A stretch of 64,000 nt of DNA from Plasmopara viticola (Eukaryota; Oomycota; Peronosporomycetes; Peronosporales; Peronosporaceae). The position numbers were made by a program, and so were the translations under genes. The DNA is taken from positions 544,262 through 608,261 of the forward strand of contig MBPM02000050.1 in the NCBI GenBank assembly GCA_001695595.3, in the 5' to 3' direction. Positions 53,041 through 64,000 of the stretch are shown here, piece by piece; positions within the stretch are counted from its first letter, which is position 1, and every line of letters begins with the position of its first letter. The notes under the pieces were generated by a model. It made no database searches. It had not been told where the DNA came from and worked only from the letters and a program-made list of their open reading frames with translations.

Positions 53041-56000
53041 TATTCGCTTAGTTGTGGCTCTATTGCGTCTGCGCACGTCTAGAATGATAGAAAGGACGTA
53101 TCTATGGCCGTACATCATCTCAGCACTTCACAGTGGCTCTATTGCGTCTGCGGACGTCTAGTATGAAAGAAAGGACGTATCTATGGCCGTACATGATCTC
53201 ATCGATTTTAATATGCGAACATACGTTTAGTTGTGGCTCTATTGCGTCTGCGCACGTCTAGACGATAATGATAGAAAGTACGTATCTATGGCCGTACATC
53301 ATCTCAGCACTTCAAAAGAGCAAACATTCGCTTAATTGTGGCTCTATTGCGTCTGCGCACGTCTAGAATGATAGAAAGGACGTATCTATGGCCGTACATC
53401 ATCTCAGCACTTCACAAGAGCGAATATACGTTTAGTTGTGGCTCTATTGCGTCTGTGCACGTCTTGTATGATAGAAAGGACGTACCAATGGCCGTACATC
53501 ATCTCCGCACTTCAAAAGAGCGAATATACGCTTAGTTGTGGCTCTATTGCGTCTGCGGACGTCTAGTATGAAAGAAAGGACGTATCTATGGCCGTACATG
53601 ATCTGACCGATTTTAATATGCGAACATACGTTTAGTTGTGGCTCTATTGCGTCTACGCACGTCTAGAAAGATTGAAAGGACGTATCTATGGCCGTACATC
53701 ATCTCAGCACTTCACAAGAGCGAATATACGCTAAGTTGTGGCTCTATTGCGTCTGCGCACGTCTGGAAAGAATGGACGTATCTATGGCCGTACATCATCT
53801 CAGCGCTTTAAGAGAGTGAATGTTCGCTTAGTTGTGGCTCTATTGCGTCTGCGCATGTCTAGTAGAATAGAAAGGACATATCTATGGCCGTACATCATCT
53901 CAGCACTTCGAGAAAGCGAATATTCGCTTAATTGTGGCTCTATTGCGTCTGCAAACGTTCCGAATGATAGAAAGGACGTATCTATGGCCGTACATCATCT
54001 CAGCACTTCAAGTTAGGGAATATTCGCTTAGTTGTGGCTCTATTGCATCTAGAAAGGACGTATCTATGGCCGTACATCATCTCAGCACTTCAAAAGAGCA
54101 TATATTCGCTTAGTTGTGGCTCTATTGCGTTTACGCACGTCTAGAATGATAGACAGGACGTATCTATGGCCGTACGTCATCTCAGCACTTCAAGAGAGCG
54201 AATAATCGCTTAGTTGTGGCTCTATTGCGTCTGCGCACGTCTAGAATGATAGAAAGGACGTATCTATGGCCGTAAATCATCTCAGTACTTTACAAGAGCG
54301 AATATACGTTTAGTTGTGGCTCTATTGCGCCTGCGCACTTCTTGTATGATAGAAAAGACGTATCTATGGCCGTACGTCATCTCAGCACTTCAAAAGAGCG
54401 AATAATCGCTTAGTTGTGACTCTATTGCGTCTGCACACGTCTTGTATGATCGAATGGACGTATCAATGGCCATACATGATCTCAGCACTTCAAAAGAGCG
54501 AATATTCGCTTAGATGTGGCTCTATTGCGTCTGCACACGTCTAGAATGATAGACAGGACGTACCCTGGCCATACATGATCTCAGCACTTCAAGAGAGCGA
54601 ATATTCGCTTAGATGTGGCTCTATTGCATCTGCGCACGTCTTGTATGATAGAATGGACGTATCTATGGCCATACATGAACTCAGCACTTTAAATGTGCGA
54701 ACATCCGCTTAGTTGTGGCTCTATTACGTCTGCGCACGTCTTGAATGATAGAAAGGACGTATCTATGGCCGAACATTATCTCGGCACCTCACAAGAGCAA
54801 ATATACGCTTAGTTGTGGCTCTATTGCATCTGCTCACGTCTAGTATGATAGAAAAGACGTATCAATGGCCATACACGATCTCAGCACTTCAAAAGAGCGA
54901 ATAATCGCTTAGTTGTGACTCTATTGCGTCTGCACACGTCTTGTATGATCGAATGGACGTATCAATGGCCATACATGATCTTAGCACTTCAAAAGAGCGA
55001 ATATTCGCTTAGATGTGGCTCTATTGCATCTGCGCACGTCTTGTATGATAGAATGGGCGTATATATGGCCGTACATCATCTCGGCACTTCACAAGAGCGA
55101 ATATACGCTTAGTTGTGGCTCTATTGCGTCTGCGCACGTCTTGTATGATAGAAAGGACGTATCTATGGCCGTACGTCATCTCAGCACTTCAAAAGAGCGA
55201 ATATACGCTTAGTTGTGACTCTATTGCGTCTGCGCACGTCTTGTATGATAGAATGGACGTATCAATAGCAATGCATGATCTCAGCACTTCAAAGGTGCAA
55301 ATATTTTCTTAGTTGTGTCTCTATTGCGTCTGCGTACGTCTAGAATGATAGAAATGACGTATCTATGGCCGTACGTCATCTCAGCACTTCAAGAGAGCGA
55401 ATATTCGCTTAGTTGTGGCTCTATTGCGTCTGCGCACGTCTAGAATGATAGAATGGACGTATATATGGCCGTACATCATCTCGGCACTTCACAAGAGCGA
55501 ATATACGCTTAGTTGTGGCTCTATTGCGTCTGCGCACGTCTTGTATGATAGAAAGGACGTATCTAAAGCCGTACGTCATCTCAGCACTTCAAAAGAGCGA
55601 ATGTTCGCTTAGTTGTGACTCTATTGCATCTGCGCACGTCTTGTAGGATAAAATGGACGTATTAATGGCCATACATCATCTCAGCACTTCAAAGGTGCAA
55701 ATATTCGCTTAGTTGTGGCTCTATTGCGTCTGCGTACGTCTAGAATGATAGAAAGGACGTATCTATGGCCATACATGATCTCAGCACTTTTAATGTGCGA
55801 ACATACGCTTAGTTGTGGCTCTATTGCGTCTGCGCACGTCTAGACGATAATGATAGAAAGGACGTATCTATGGCCGTACATCATCTCAGCACTTCACAAG
55901 AGCGAATATACGTTTAGTTGTGGCTCTATTGCGTCTGCGCACGTCTAGAATGATAGAAAGGACGTATCTATGGCCGTACATCATCTCAGCACTTCAAAAC

Positions 56001-56216
56001 GGACGTCCAGTATGAAAGAAAGGACGTATCTATGGCCGTACATGATCTCATCGATTTTAATATGCGAACATACGTTTGGTTGTGGCTCTATTGCGTCTGC
56101 GCACGTCTTGTATGATAGAATGGACGTATCAGTGGCCATGCATGATCTCAGCACTTCAAAGGTGCAAATATTCGCTTAGTTGTGGCTCTATTGCGTCTGC
56201 GCACGTCTAGAATGAT

Positions 56217-57180
56217 AGAAATGACGTATCTATGGCCGTACGTCATCTCAGCACTTTAAGAGAGCGAATATTCGCTTAGTTGTGGCTCTATCGCGTCTGC
56301 GCACGTCTAGAATGATAGAAAGGACGAATCTATGGCCGTAAATCATCTCAGCACTTCACAAGAGCGAATATACGTTTAGTTGTGGCTCTATTGCGTCTGT
56401 GCACGTCTTGTATGATAGAAAGGTCTAACCAATGGCCGTACATCATCTCAGCACTTCAAAAGAGCGAATATACGCTTAGTTGTGGCTCTATTGCGTCTGC
56501 GGACGTCTAATATGAAAGAAAAGACGTATCTATGGCCGTACATGATCTCAGCGATTTTAATATGCGAACATACGTTTAGTTGTGACTCTATTGCGTTTGC
56601 GCACGTCTAGAATGATAGACAGGACGTATCTATGGCCGTACGTCATCTCAGCACTTCAAGAGAGCGAATAATCGCTTAGTTGTGGCTCTATTGCGTCTGC
56701 GCACGTCTAGAATGATAGAAAGGACGTATCTATGGCCGTACATCATCTCGGCACTTCAAGAGAGCTAACAATCGCTTAGTTGTGGCTCTATTGCGTCTGC
56801 GCACGTCTAGAATGATAGAAAAGACGTATCTATGGCCGTAAATCATCTCAGCACTTCAAAGGTGCGAATATTCGCTCAGTTGTTGCTCTTTTGCGTCTGC
56901 GCACGTCTTGTATGATAGAAAGGACGTATCTATGGCCGTACATGATCTCAGCACTTCAAGAGAGCTAACAATCGCTTAGTTGTGGCTCTATTGCGTCTGC
57001 GCACGTCTAGTATGATACAAACGACGTATCTATGGCCATACATGATCTTTGCACTTCACAAGAGCGAATATACGCTTAGTTGTGGCTCTATTGCGTCTGC
57101 GCACGTCTAGAATGATAGAAAGGACGTATCTATGGCCGTACATGATCTCAGCACTTTTAATGTGCGAACATACGCTTAGT
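56217..57180. repeat. Satellite segment duplicated at 59715-60680
   Basis: About 0.96 kb repeats at an offset of about 3499. Shared rare variants include ctctatcgcgtctg followed by ggacgaatctatgg, gctcagttgttgctctttt and gagagctaacaatcgc. A few monomers differ between the copies. Confidence 0.78.
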
Positions 57181-58079
57181 TGTGGCTCTATTGCGTCTCC
57201 GCACATCTAGAATGATAGAAAAGACGTATCTATGGCCGTACGTCATCTCAGCACTTCACAAGAGCGAATATTCGCTTAGTTGTGGCTCTATTGCGTCTGC
57301 GCACGTCTAGAATGATAGAAATGACGTATCTATGGCTATACATGATCTCATCACTTCAAGAGAGCGAATATCCCCTTTGTTGTGGCTCTATTGCGTCTGC
57401 GCACGTCTTGTATGATAGAAAGGACGTATCTATGGCCGTACATCATCTCAGCACTTCACAAGAGCGAATATACGCTTAATTGTGGCTCTATTGCGTCTGC
57501 AAACGTTTAAAATGATAGAAAGGACGTATCTATGGCCGTACATCATCTCAGCACTTCACAAGAGCGAATATATGCTTAGGAAAGGCTCTATTGCGTCTGC
57601 AAACGTTTAGAATGAAAGAAAGGACGTATTTATGGCCGTACATCATCTTAGCACTTCAAAGGTGCGGATACTCACTTAGTTGTGGCTCTATAGCGTGTGC
57701 GCACATCTAGTCTGATACAAAGGACGCATCTATGGCCGTTCATCATCTCAGCACTTCACAAGAGCGAATATACGCGTAGTTGTGGCTCTATTGCGTCTAC
57801 GCGCGTCTTGTATGATAGAAAGGACGTATCTATGGCTGTACGTCATCTCAGCACTTCGAGAGAGCGAATATTTGCTTAGTTGTGGCTCTATTGCGTCTGC
57901 GCACGTCTAGTAAAATAGAAAGGACGTATCTATGGCCGTACATCATATCAGCACTTCACAAGAGCGAATATACGTTTAGTTGTGGCTCTATTGGGTCTGC
58001 GCACGTCCAAAATGATAGAACGGACGTATTAATGGCCATGCATGATCTCAGCACTTCAAAGGTGCAAATATTCGCTTAG

Positions 58080-59880
58080 TTGTGGCTCTATTGCGTCTGC
58101 GTACGTCTAGAATGATAGAAATGACGTATCTATGGCCGTACGTCATCTCAGCACTTCACAAGAGCGAATATACGCTTAGTTGTGGCTCTATTGCGTCTGC
58201 GAACGTCTTGTATGATAGACAAGACGTATCTATGGCCGTTCGTCATCTCAGCACTTCAAAATAGCGAATGTTCGCTTAGGTGTGACTCTAATGCATCTGC
58301 GCACGTCTTGTATGATAGAATGGACGTATCAATGGCCATACATGATCTCAGCACTTCAAAGGTGCAAAAATTCGCTTAGTTGTGGCTCTATTGCGTCTGC
58401 GCACGTCTAGAAAAATAGAAATGACGTATCTATGGCTATACATGATCTCATCACTTCAAGAGAGCGAATATCCCCTTTGTTGTGGCTCTATTGCGTGTGC
58501 GTACGTCTAAAATGATAGAGAGGACGTATCTATAGTCGTACATCTACTCAGCACTTCACAAGAGCGAATATACGTTAAGTTGTGGGTCTTTTGCGCCTGC
58601 GCACGTCTAGAATGATAGAAAGGACGTATCTATGGCCGTACATCATCTCGGCACTTCACAAGAGCGAATATACGTTTAGTTGTGGCTCTATCGGGTCTGC
58701 GCACGTCTAAAATGATCGAACGGACGTATTAATGGCCATGCATGATCTCAGCACTTCAAAGGTGCAAATATTCGCTTAGTTGTGGCTCTATTGCGTCTGC
58801 GTACGTCTAGAATGATAGAAATGACGTCTATGGCCGTACGTCATCTCAGCACTTTAAGAGAGCGAAATATTCGCTTAGTTGTGGCTCTATTGCGTCTGCG
58901 CACGTCTAGAATGATAGAAAGGACGTATCTATGGCCGTACATGATCTCAGCACTTTTAATGTGCGAACATACGCTTAGTTGTGGCTCTATTGCGTCTGCG
59001 TACGTCTAGAATGATAGAAAAGACGTATCTATGGCCGTACGTCATCTCAGCACTTCACAAGAGCGAATATACGCTTAGTTGTGGCTCTATTGCGTCTGCG
59101 AACGTCTTGTATGATAGACAAGACGTATCTATGGCCGTTCGTCATCTCAGCACTTCAAAATAGCGAATGTTCGCTTAGGTGTGACTCTAATGCATCTGCG
59201 CACGTCTTGTATGATAGAATGGACGTATCAATGGCCATACATGATCTCAGCACTTCAAAGGTGCAAAAATTCGCTTAGTTGTGGCTCTATTGCGTCTGCG
59301 CACGTCTAGAAAAATAGAAATGACGTATCTATGGCTATACATGATCTCATCACTTCAAGAGAGCGAATATCCCCTTTGTTGTGGCTCTATTGCGTGGGCG
59401 TACGTCTAAAATGATAGAGAGGACGTATCTATGGTCGTACATCTACTCAGCACTTCACAAGAGCGAATATACGTTAAGTTGTAGGTCTTTTGCGCCTGCG
59501 CACGTCTAGAATGATAGAAAGGACGTATCTATGGCCGTACATCATCTCGGCACTTCACAAGAGCGAATATACGTTTAGTTGTGGCTCTATTGGGTCTGCG
59601 CACGTCTAAAATCATAGAACGCACGTATTAATGGCCATGCATGATCTCAGCACTTCAAAGGTGCAAATATTCGCTTAGTTGTGGCTCTATTGCGTCTGCG
59701 TACGTCTAGAATGATAGAAATGACGTATCTATGGCCGTACGTCATCTCAGCACTTTAAGAGAGCGAATATTCGCTTAGTTGTGGCTCTATCGCGTCTGCG
59801 CACGTCTAGAATGATAGAAAGGACGAATCTATGGCCGTAAATCATCTCAGCACTTCACAAGAGCGAATATACGTTTAGTT
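58080..59880. repeat. Higher-order satellite duplication, 9 monomers twice (899 bp)
   Basis: 58080-58980 and 58980-59880 repeat with offset 899. Both contain the cccctttgttgtggctct variant, the gtgactctaatgcatctg variant and the catctactcagcac variant. Confidence 0.82.
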
Positions 59881-62469
59881 GTGGCTCTATTGCGTCTGTG
59901 CACGTCTTGTATGATAGAAAGGACGTACCAATGGCCGTACATCATCTCAGCACTTCAAAAGAGCGAATATACGCTTAGTTGTGGCTCTATTGCGTCTGCG
60001 GACGTCTAATATGAAAGAAAGGACGTATCTATGGCCGTACATGATCTCAGCGATTTTAATATGCGAACATACGTTTAGTTGTGGCTCTATTGCGTTTACG
60101 CACGTCTAGAATGATAGACAGGACGTATCTATGGCCGTACATCAACTCAGCACTTCAAGAGAGCGAATAATCGCTTAAGAAAAGGCTCTATTGCGTCTGC
60201 GCACGTCTAGAATGATAGAAAAGACGTATCTATGGCCGTAAATCATCTCAGTACTTTACAAGAGCGAATATACGTTTAGTTGTGGCTCTATTGCGTCTGC
60301 GCACGTCTAGAATGATAGAAAAGACGTATCTATGGCCGTAAATCATCTCAGCACTTCAAAGGTGCGAATATTCGCTCAGTTGTTGCTCTTTTGCGTCTGC
60401 GCACGTCTTGTATGATAGAAAGGACGTATCTATGGCCGTACATGATCTCAGCACTTCAAGAGAGCTAACAATCGCTTAGTTGTGGCTCTATTGCGTCTGC
60501 GCACGTCTAGTATGATACAAACGACGTATCTATGGCCATACATGATCTCTGCACTTCACAAGAGCGAATATACGCTTAGTTGTGGCTCTATTGCGTCTGC
60601 GCACGTCTAGAATGGTAGAAAGGACGTATCTATGGCCGTACATGATCTCAGCACTTTTAATGTGCGAACATACGCTTAGTTATGGCTCTATTGCGTCTCC
60701 GCACATCTAGAATGATAGAAAGGACGTATCTATGGCCGTACATCATCTCAGCACTTCACAAGAGCGAATATACGCTTAGTTGTGGCCCTATTGCGTCTGC
60801 GCACATCTAGTATGATAGACAGGACGCATCTATGGCCGTACATCATCTCAGCACTTCAAGAGAGCGATATACGCTTAGTTGTGGCTCTATTGCGTCTGCG
60901 CACGTCTTGAATGATTGAAAGGACGTATCTATGGCCGTACATCATCTCAGCACTTCACAAGAGCGATATACGCTTCGTTGTGGCTCTATTGCGTCTGCAC
61001 ACGTCTAGTATGATACAAAGGACGTATCTATGGCCGTACATCATCTCAGCACTTCAAGAGAGTGATATACGCTTCGTTGTGGCTCTATTGCGTCTGCAGA
61101 CGTCTAGTATGATACAAAGGACGTATCTATGGCCGTACATCATCTCAGCACTTCAAGAGAGCGATAAACGCTTCATTGTGGCTCTATTGCGTCTGCACAC
61201 GTCTAGTATGATACAAAGGACGTATCTATGGCCGTACATCATCTCAGCACTTAAAAGGTGCGGATACTCACTTAGTTGTGGCTCTATTGCGCCTACGCAC
61301 GTCTAGTAAAATAGAAAGGACGTATCTATGGCCGTACATCATCTCAGCACTTCACAAGAGCGAATATACGCTTAGTTGTGGCTCTATTGCGTCTGCGCGC
61401 GTCTTGTATGATAGAAAGGACGTATCTATGGCTGTACGTCATCTCAGCACTTCGAGAGAGCGAATATTTGCTTTGTTATGGCTCTATTGCGTCTGCGCAC
61501 GTCTAGTAAAATAGAAAGGACGTATCTATGGCTGTACATCATATCAGCACTTCAAGAGAGCGAATATTTGCTTTGTTATGGCTCTATTGCGTCTGCGCAC
61601 GTCTAGTAAAATAGAAAGGACGTATCTATGGCCGTACATCATATCAGCACTTCAAGAGAGCGAATATTCGCTTAGTTGTGGCTCTATTGCGTCTGCGCAC
61701 ATCTAGTAAAATAGAAAGGACGTATCTATGGCTGTACATCATCTCAGCACTTCAAAGGTGCGGATACTCAATTAGTTGTGGCTCTATTGCGTCTGCGCAC
61801 GTATAGTCTGATACAAAGGACGCATCTATGGCCGTACATCATCTCAGCACTTCAAGAGAGCGAATATTCGCTTAGTTGTGGCTCTATTGCGTCTGCGCAC
61901 GTCTAGTCTGATACAAAGGACGCATCTATGGCCGTACATCATCTCAGCACTTCACAAGAGCGAAAATACGCTTTATTGTGGCTCTATTGCGTCTGCAAAC
62001 GTTTAAAATGATAGAAAGGACGTATCTATGGCCGTACATCATCTCAGCACTTTCAAGAGCGAATATACGCTTAGGAAAGGCTCTATTGCGTCTGCAAACG
62101 TTAAGAATGAAAGAAAGGACGTATTTATGGCCGTACATCATTTCAGCACTTCAAAGGTGCGGATACTCACTTAGTTGTGGCTCTATTGCGTCTGCGCACG
62201 TATAGTCTGATACAAAGGACGCATCTATGGCCGTACATCATCTCAGCACTTCACATGAGCAAATTTACGCTTAGTTGTGGCTCTATTGCGTCTGCGCGCG
62301 TCTTGTATGATAGAAAGGACGTGTCTATGGCTGTACGTCATCACAGCACTTCGAGAGAGCGAATATTTGCTTAGTTGTGGCTCTATTGCGTCTGCGCGCG
62401 TCGTGTATGATAGAAAGGACGTATCTATGGCCGTACATCATCTCAGCACTTCACAAGAGCGAATATACG

Positions 62470-64000
62470 CTTAATTGTGGCTCTATTGCGTCTGCAAACG
62501 TTTAGAATGAAAGAAGAGACGTATTTATGGCCTTACATCATCTCAGCACTTCAAGGTGCGGATACTCACTTAGTTGTGGCTCTATTGCGTCTGCGCACGT
62601 CTAGTGAAATAGAAAGGACGAATCAATGGCCGTACATCATCTCAGCACTTCAAAGGTGCGGATACTCACTCAGTTGTGGCTCTATTGCGTCTGCGCGCGT
62701 CTTGTATGATAGAAAGGACGTATCTATGGCCGTACATCATCTCAGCACTTCAAGAGAGCGAATATTTGCTTCGTCGTGGCTCTATTGCGTCTGCGTACGT
62801 CTTTTATGATAGAAAGGACGTATCTATGGCCGTACATCATCTCAGCACTTCGCAAGAGCGAATACATGCTTAGTTGTGGCTCGATTGCGTCTGCGCACGT
62901 CTAGTATGATAGAAAGGACGTATCTATGGCCGTACATCATCTCAGCACTTCAAGAGAGCGAATATTCGCTTGGTCGTGGCTCTATTGCGTCTGCGTACGT
63001 CTTGTATGATAGAAAGGACGTATCTATGGCCGTACATCATCTCAGCACTTCACAAGAGCGAATACATGCTTAGTTGTGGCTCGATTACGTCTGCGCACGT
63101 CTTGTATGATAGAAAGGACGTATCTATGGCCGTACATCATCTCAGCACTTCAAGAAAGCGAATATTCGCTTCGTCGTGGCTCTATTGCGTCTGCGTACGT
63201 CTTGTATGATAGAAAGGACGTATCTATGGCCGTACATCATCTCAGCACTTCACAAGAGCGAATACATGCTTAGTTGTGGCTCGATTGCGTCTGCGCACGT
63301 CTAGTATGATAGAAAGGACGTATCTATGGCCGTACATCATCTCAGCACTTCAAGAGAGCGAATATTCGCTTGGTCGTGGCTCTCTTGCGTCTGCGCACGT
63401 CTTGTATGATAGAAAGGACGTATCTATGGCCGTACATCATCTCAGCACTTCACAAGAGCGAATATACGCTTAATTGTGGCTCTATTGCGTCTGCAAACGT
63501 TTAGAATGAAAGAAGAGACGTATTTATGGCCTTACATCATCTCAGCACTTCAAGGTGCGGATACTCACTTAGTTGTGGCTCTATTGCGTCTGCGCACGTC
63601 TAGTGAAATAGAAAGGACGAATCAATGGCCGTACATCATCTCAGCACTTCAAAGGTGCGGATACTCACTCAGTTGTGGCTCTATTGCGTCTGCGCGCGTC
63701 TTGTATGATAGAAAGGACGTATCTATGGCCGTACATCATCTCAGCACTTCAAGAGAGCGAATATTTGCTTCGTCGTGGCTCTATTGCGTCTGCGTACGTC
63801 TTGTATGATAGAAAGGACGTATCTATGGCCGTACATCATCTCAGCACTTCGCAAGAGCGAATACATGCTTAGTTGTGGCTCGATTGCGTCTGCGCACGTC
63901 TAGTATGATAGAAAGGACGTATCTATGGCCGTACATCATCTCAGCACTTCAAGAGAGCGAATATTCGCTTGGTCGTGGCTCTATTGCGTCTGCGTACGTT
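62470..64000. repeat. Recent higher-order duplication, 999-bp block and 200-bp dimers
   Basis: 62470-63468 is repeated from 63469 to the right edge with very few differences by eye (for example gtcttttatg against gtcttgtatg). Inside the block, monomers alternate between two types (gaatattcgcttggtcgtgg and gaatacatgcttagttgtgg), giving a 200-bp dimer period at about 62700-63470. Confidence 0.87.

Larger units (their letters stand above)
48206..64000. repeat. 100-bp satellite array (about 158 units, open at right edge)
   Basis: Tandem monomers of 100 bp, occasionally 94-106 or shortened. Each contains the blocks ttagttgtggctctattgcg, tctgcgcacgtct, atgatagaaaggacgtatct, atggccgtacatcatctcag and cacttca..gagcgaata. 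Many monomers include the 14-bp palindrome agcgaattattcgct-like core AGCGAATATTCGCT. Two main variants alternate at one site, ctagaatg and cttgtatg. No transposon or gene lies inside. GTG-started 65-codon frames recur in each unit but shift frame from unit to unit, as expected for a 100-bp period. Confidence 0.95.

Noticed and set aside
48206..64000. Dozens of 65-codon open frames with similar protein (LRLRTSCMIE..YLWPYIISALHKSEY type)
   Set aside because: They begin at GTG, overlap each other by half, and recur only because a 100-bp period cycles through all three frames. Codon frame is not kept between monomers, indels are free, and there is no ATG or promoter pattern.
48206..64000. CRISPR-like array
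   Set aside because: The whole 100-bp unit is repeated; there are no unique spacers between short repeats, and the context is eukaryotic.
63000..64000. Telomeric or subtelomeric end
   Set aside because: No TTTAGGG-type or other short telomere repeat is seen; the satellite continues to the last base.

Overview
The window holds no recognisable host gene. Positions 1-48205 are a stack of at least 14 nested, mostly broken Ty1/copia-type LTR retrotransposons (called E1-E14 here). Positions 48206-64000 are one uninterrupted tandem array of a 100-bp satellite that runs off the right edge.

The most likely host is an oomycete (Peronosporales, Phytophthora-like). This is an inference with two supports. 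The LTRs carry a core promoter close to the oomycete initiator/flanking-promoter consensus, and the Gag/Pol proteins look like the Copia proteins I associate with Phytophthora. No database search was run.

There are two protein families. Family 1 (E1, E2, E5-E8, E12-E14) has a Gag with the motif FDGTNFHTWKFKM. Family 2 (E3, E4, E9-E11) has a Gag with [16 protein letters not shown]. Both have copia order: Gag, zinc knuckle, protease, integrase, RT, RNase H in one frame. Both have a primer-binding site, GGTTATGAGCCC, that matches the anticodon arm of initiator tRNA-Met and usually contains the Gag ATG.

Layout, left to right: E1 (minus, cut by the left edge) sits in E2 (minus), which sits in E3 (minus), which sits in E4 (plus): four levels. 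E5 (minus, 9539-18799) is split by full-length E6 (11144-15861, TSD tggcg). E5 abuts a broken LTR of E7 (minus, 18800-23339). E7 sits in E8 (minus, to 26613), and E8 sits in E9 (minus). Full-length E10 (plus, 28233-33040, TSD gacat) lies in the Gag start codon of E9. The 5' LTR of E9 (33065-33328) is also the 3' LTR of E11 (minus, to 42373), a fusion through one shared LTR. E11 is split by full-length E12 (34284-38977, TSD gtaat). E11 abuts E13 (plus, 42374-44165), which is cut by E14 (minus, 44166-48205). The Gag of E14 breaks off directly into the satellite.

Only the E1 reading frame is open throughout its visible part, and even that contains an out-of-frame patch over the integrase active site. 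All other coding regions are pseudogenes. A dense nest of Copia elements next to a homogeneous satellite with higher-order repeats resembles pericentromeric or centromeric chromatin. That is a hypothesis; sequence alone cannot show it.
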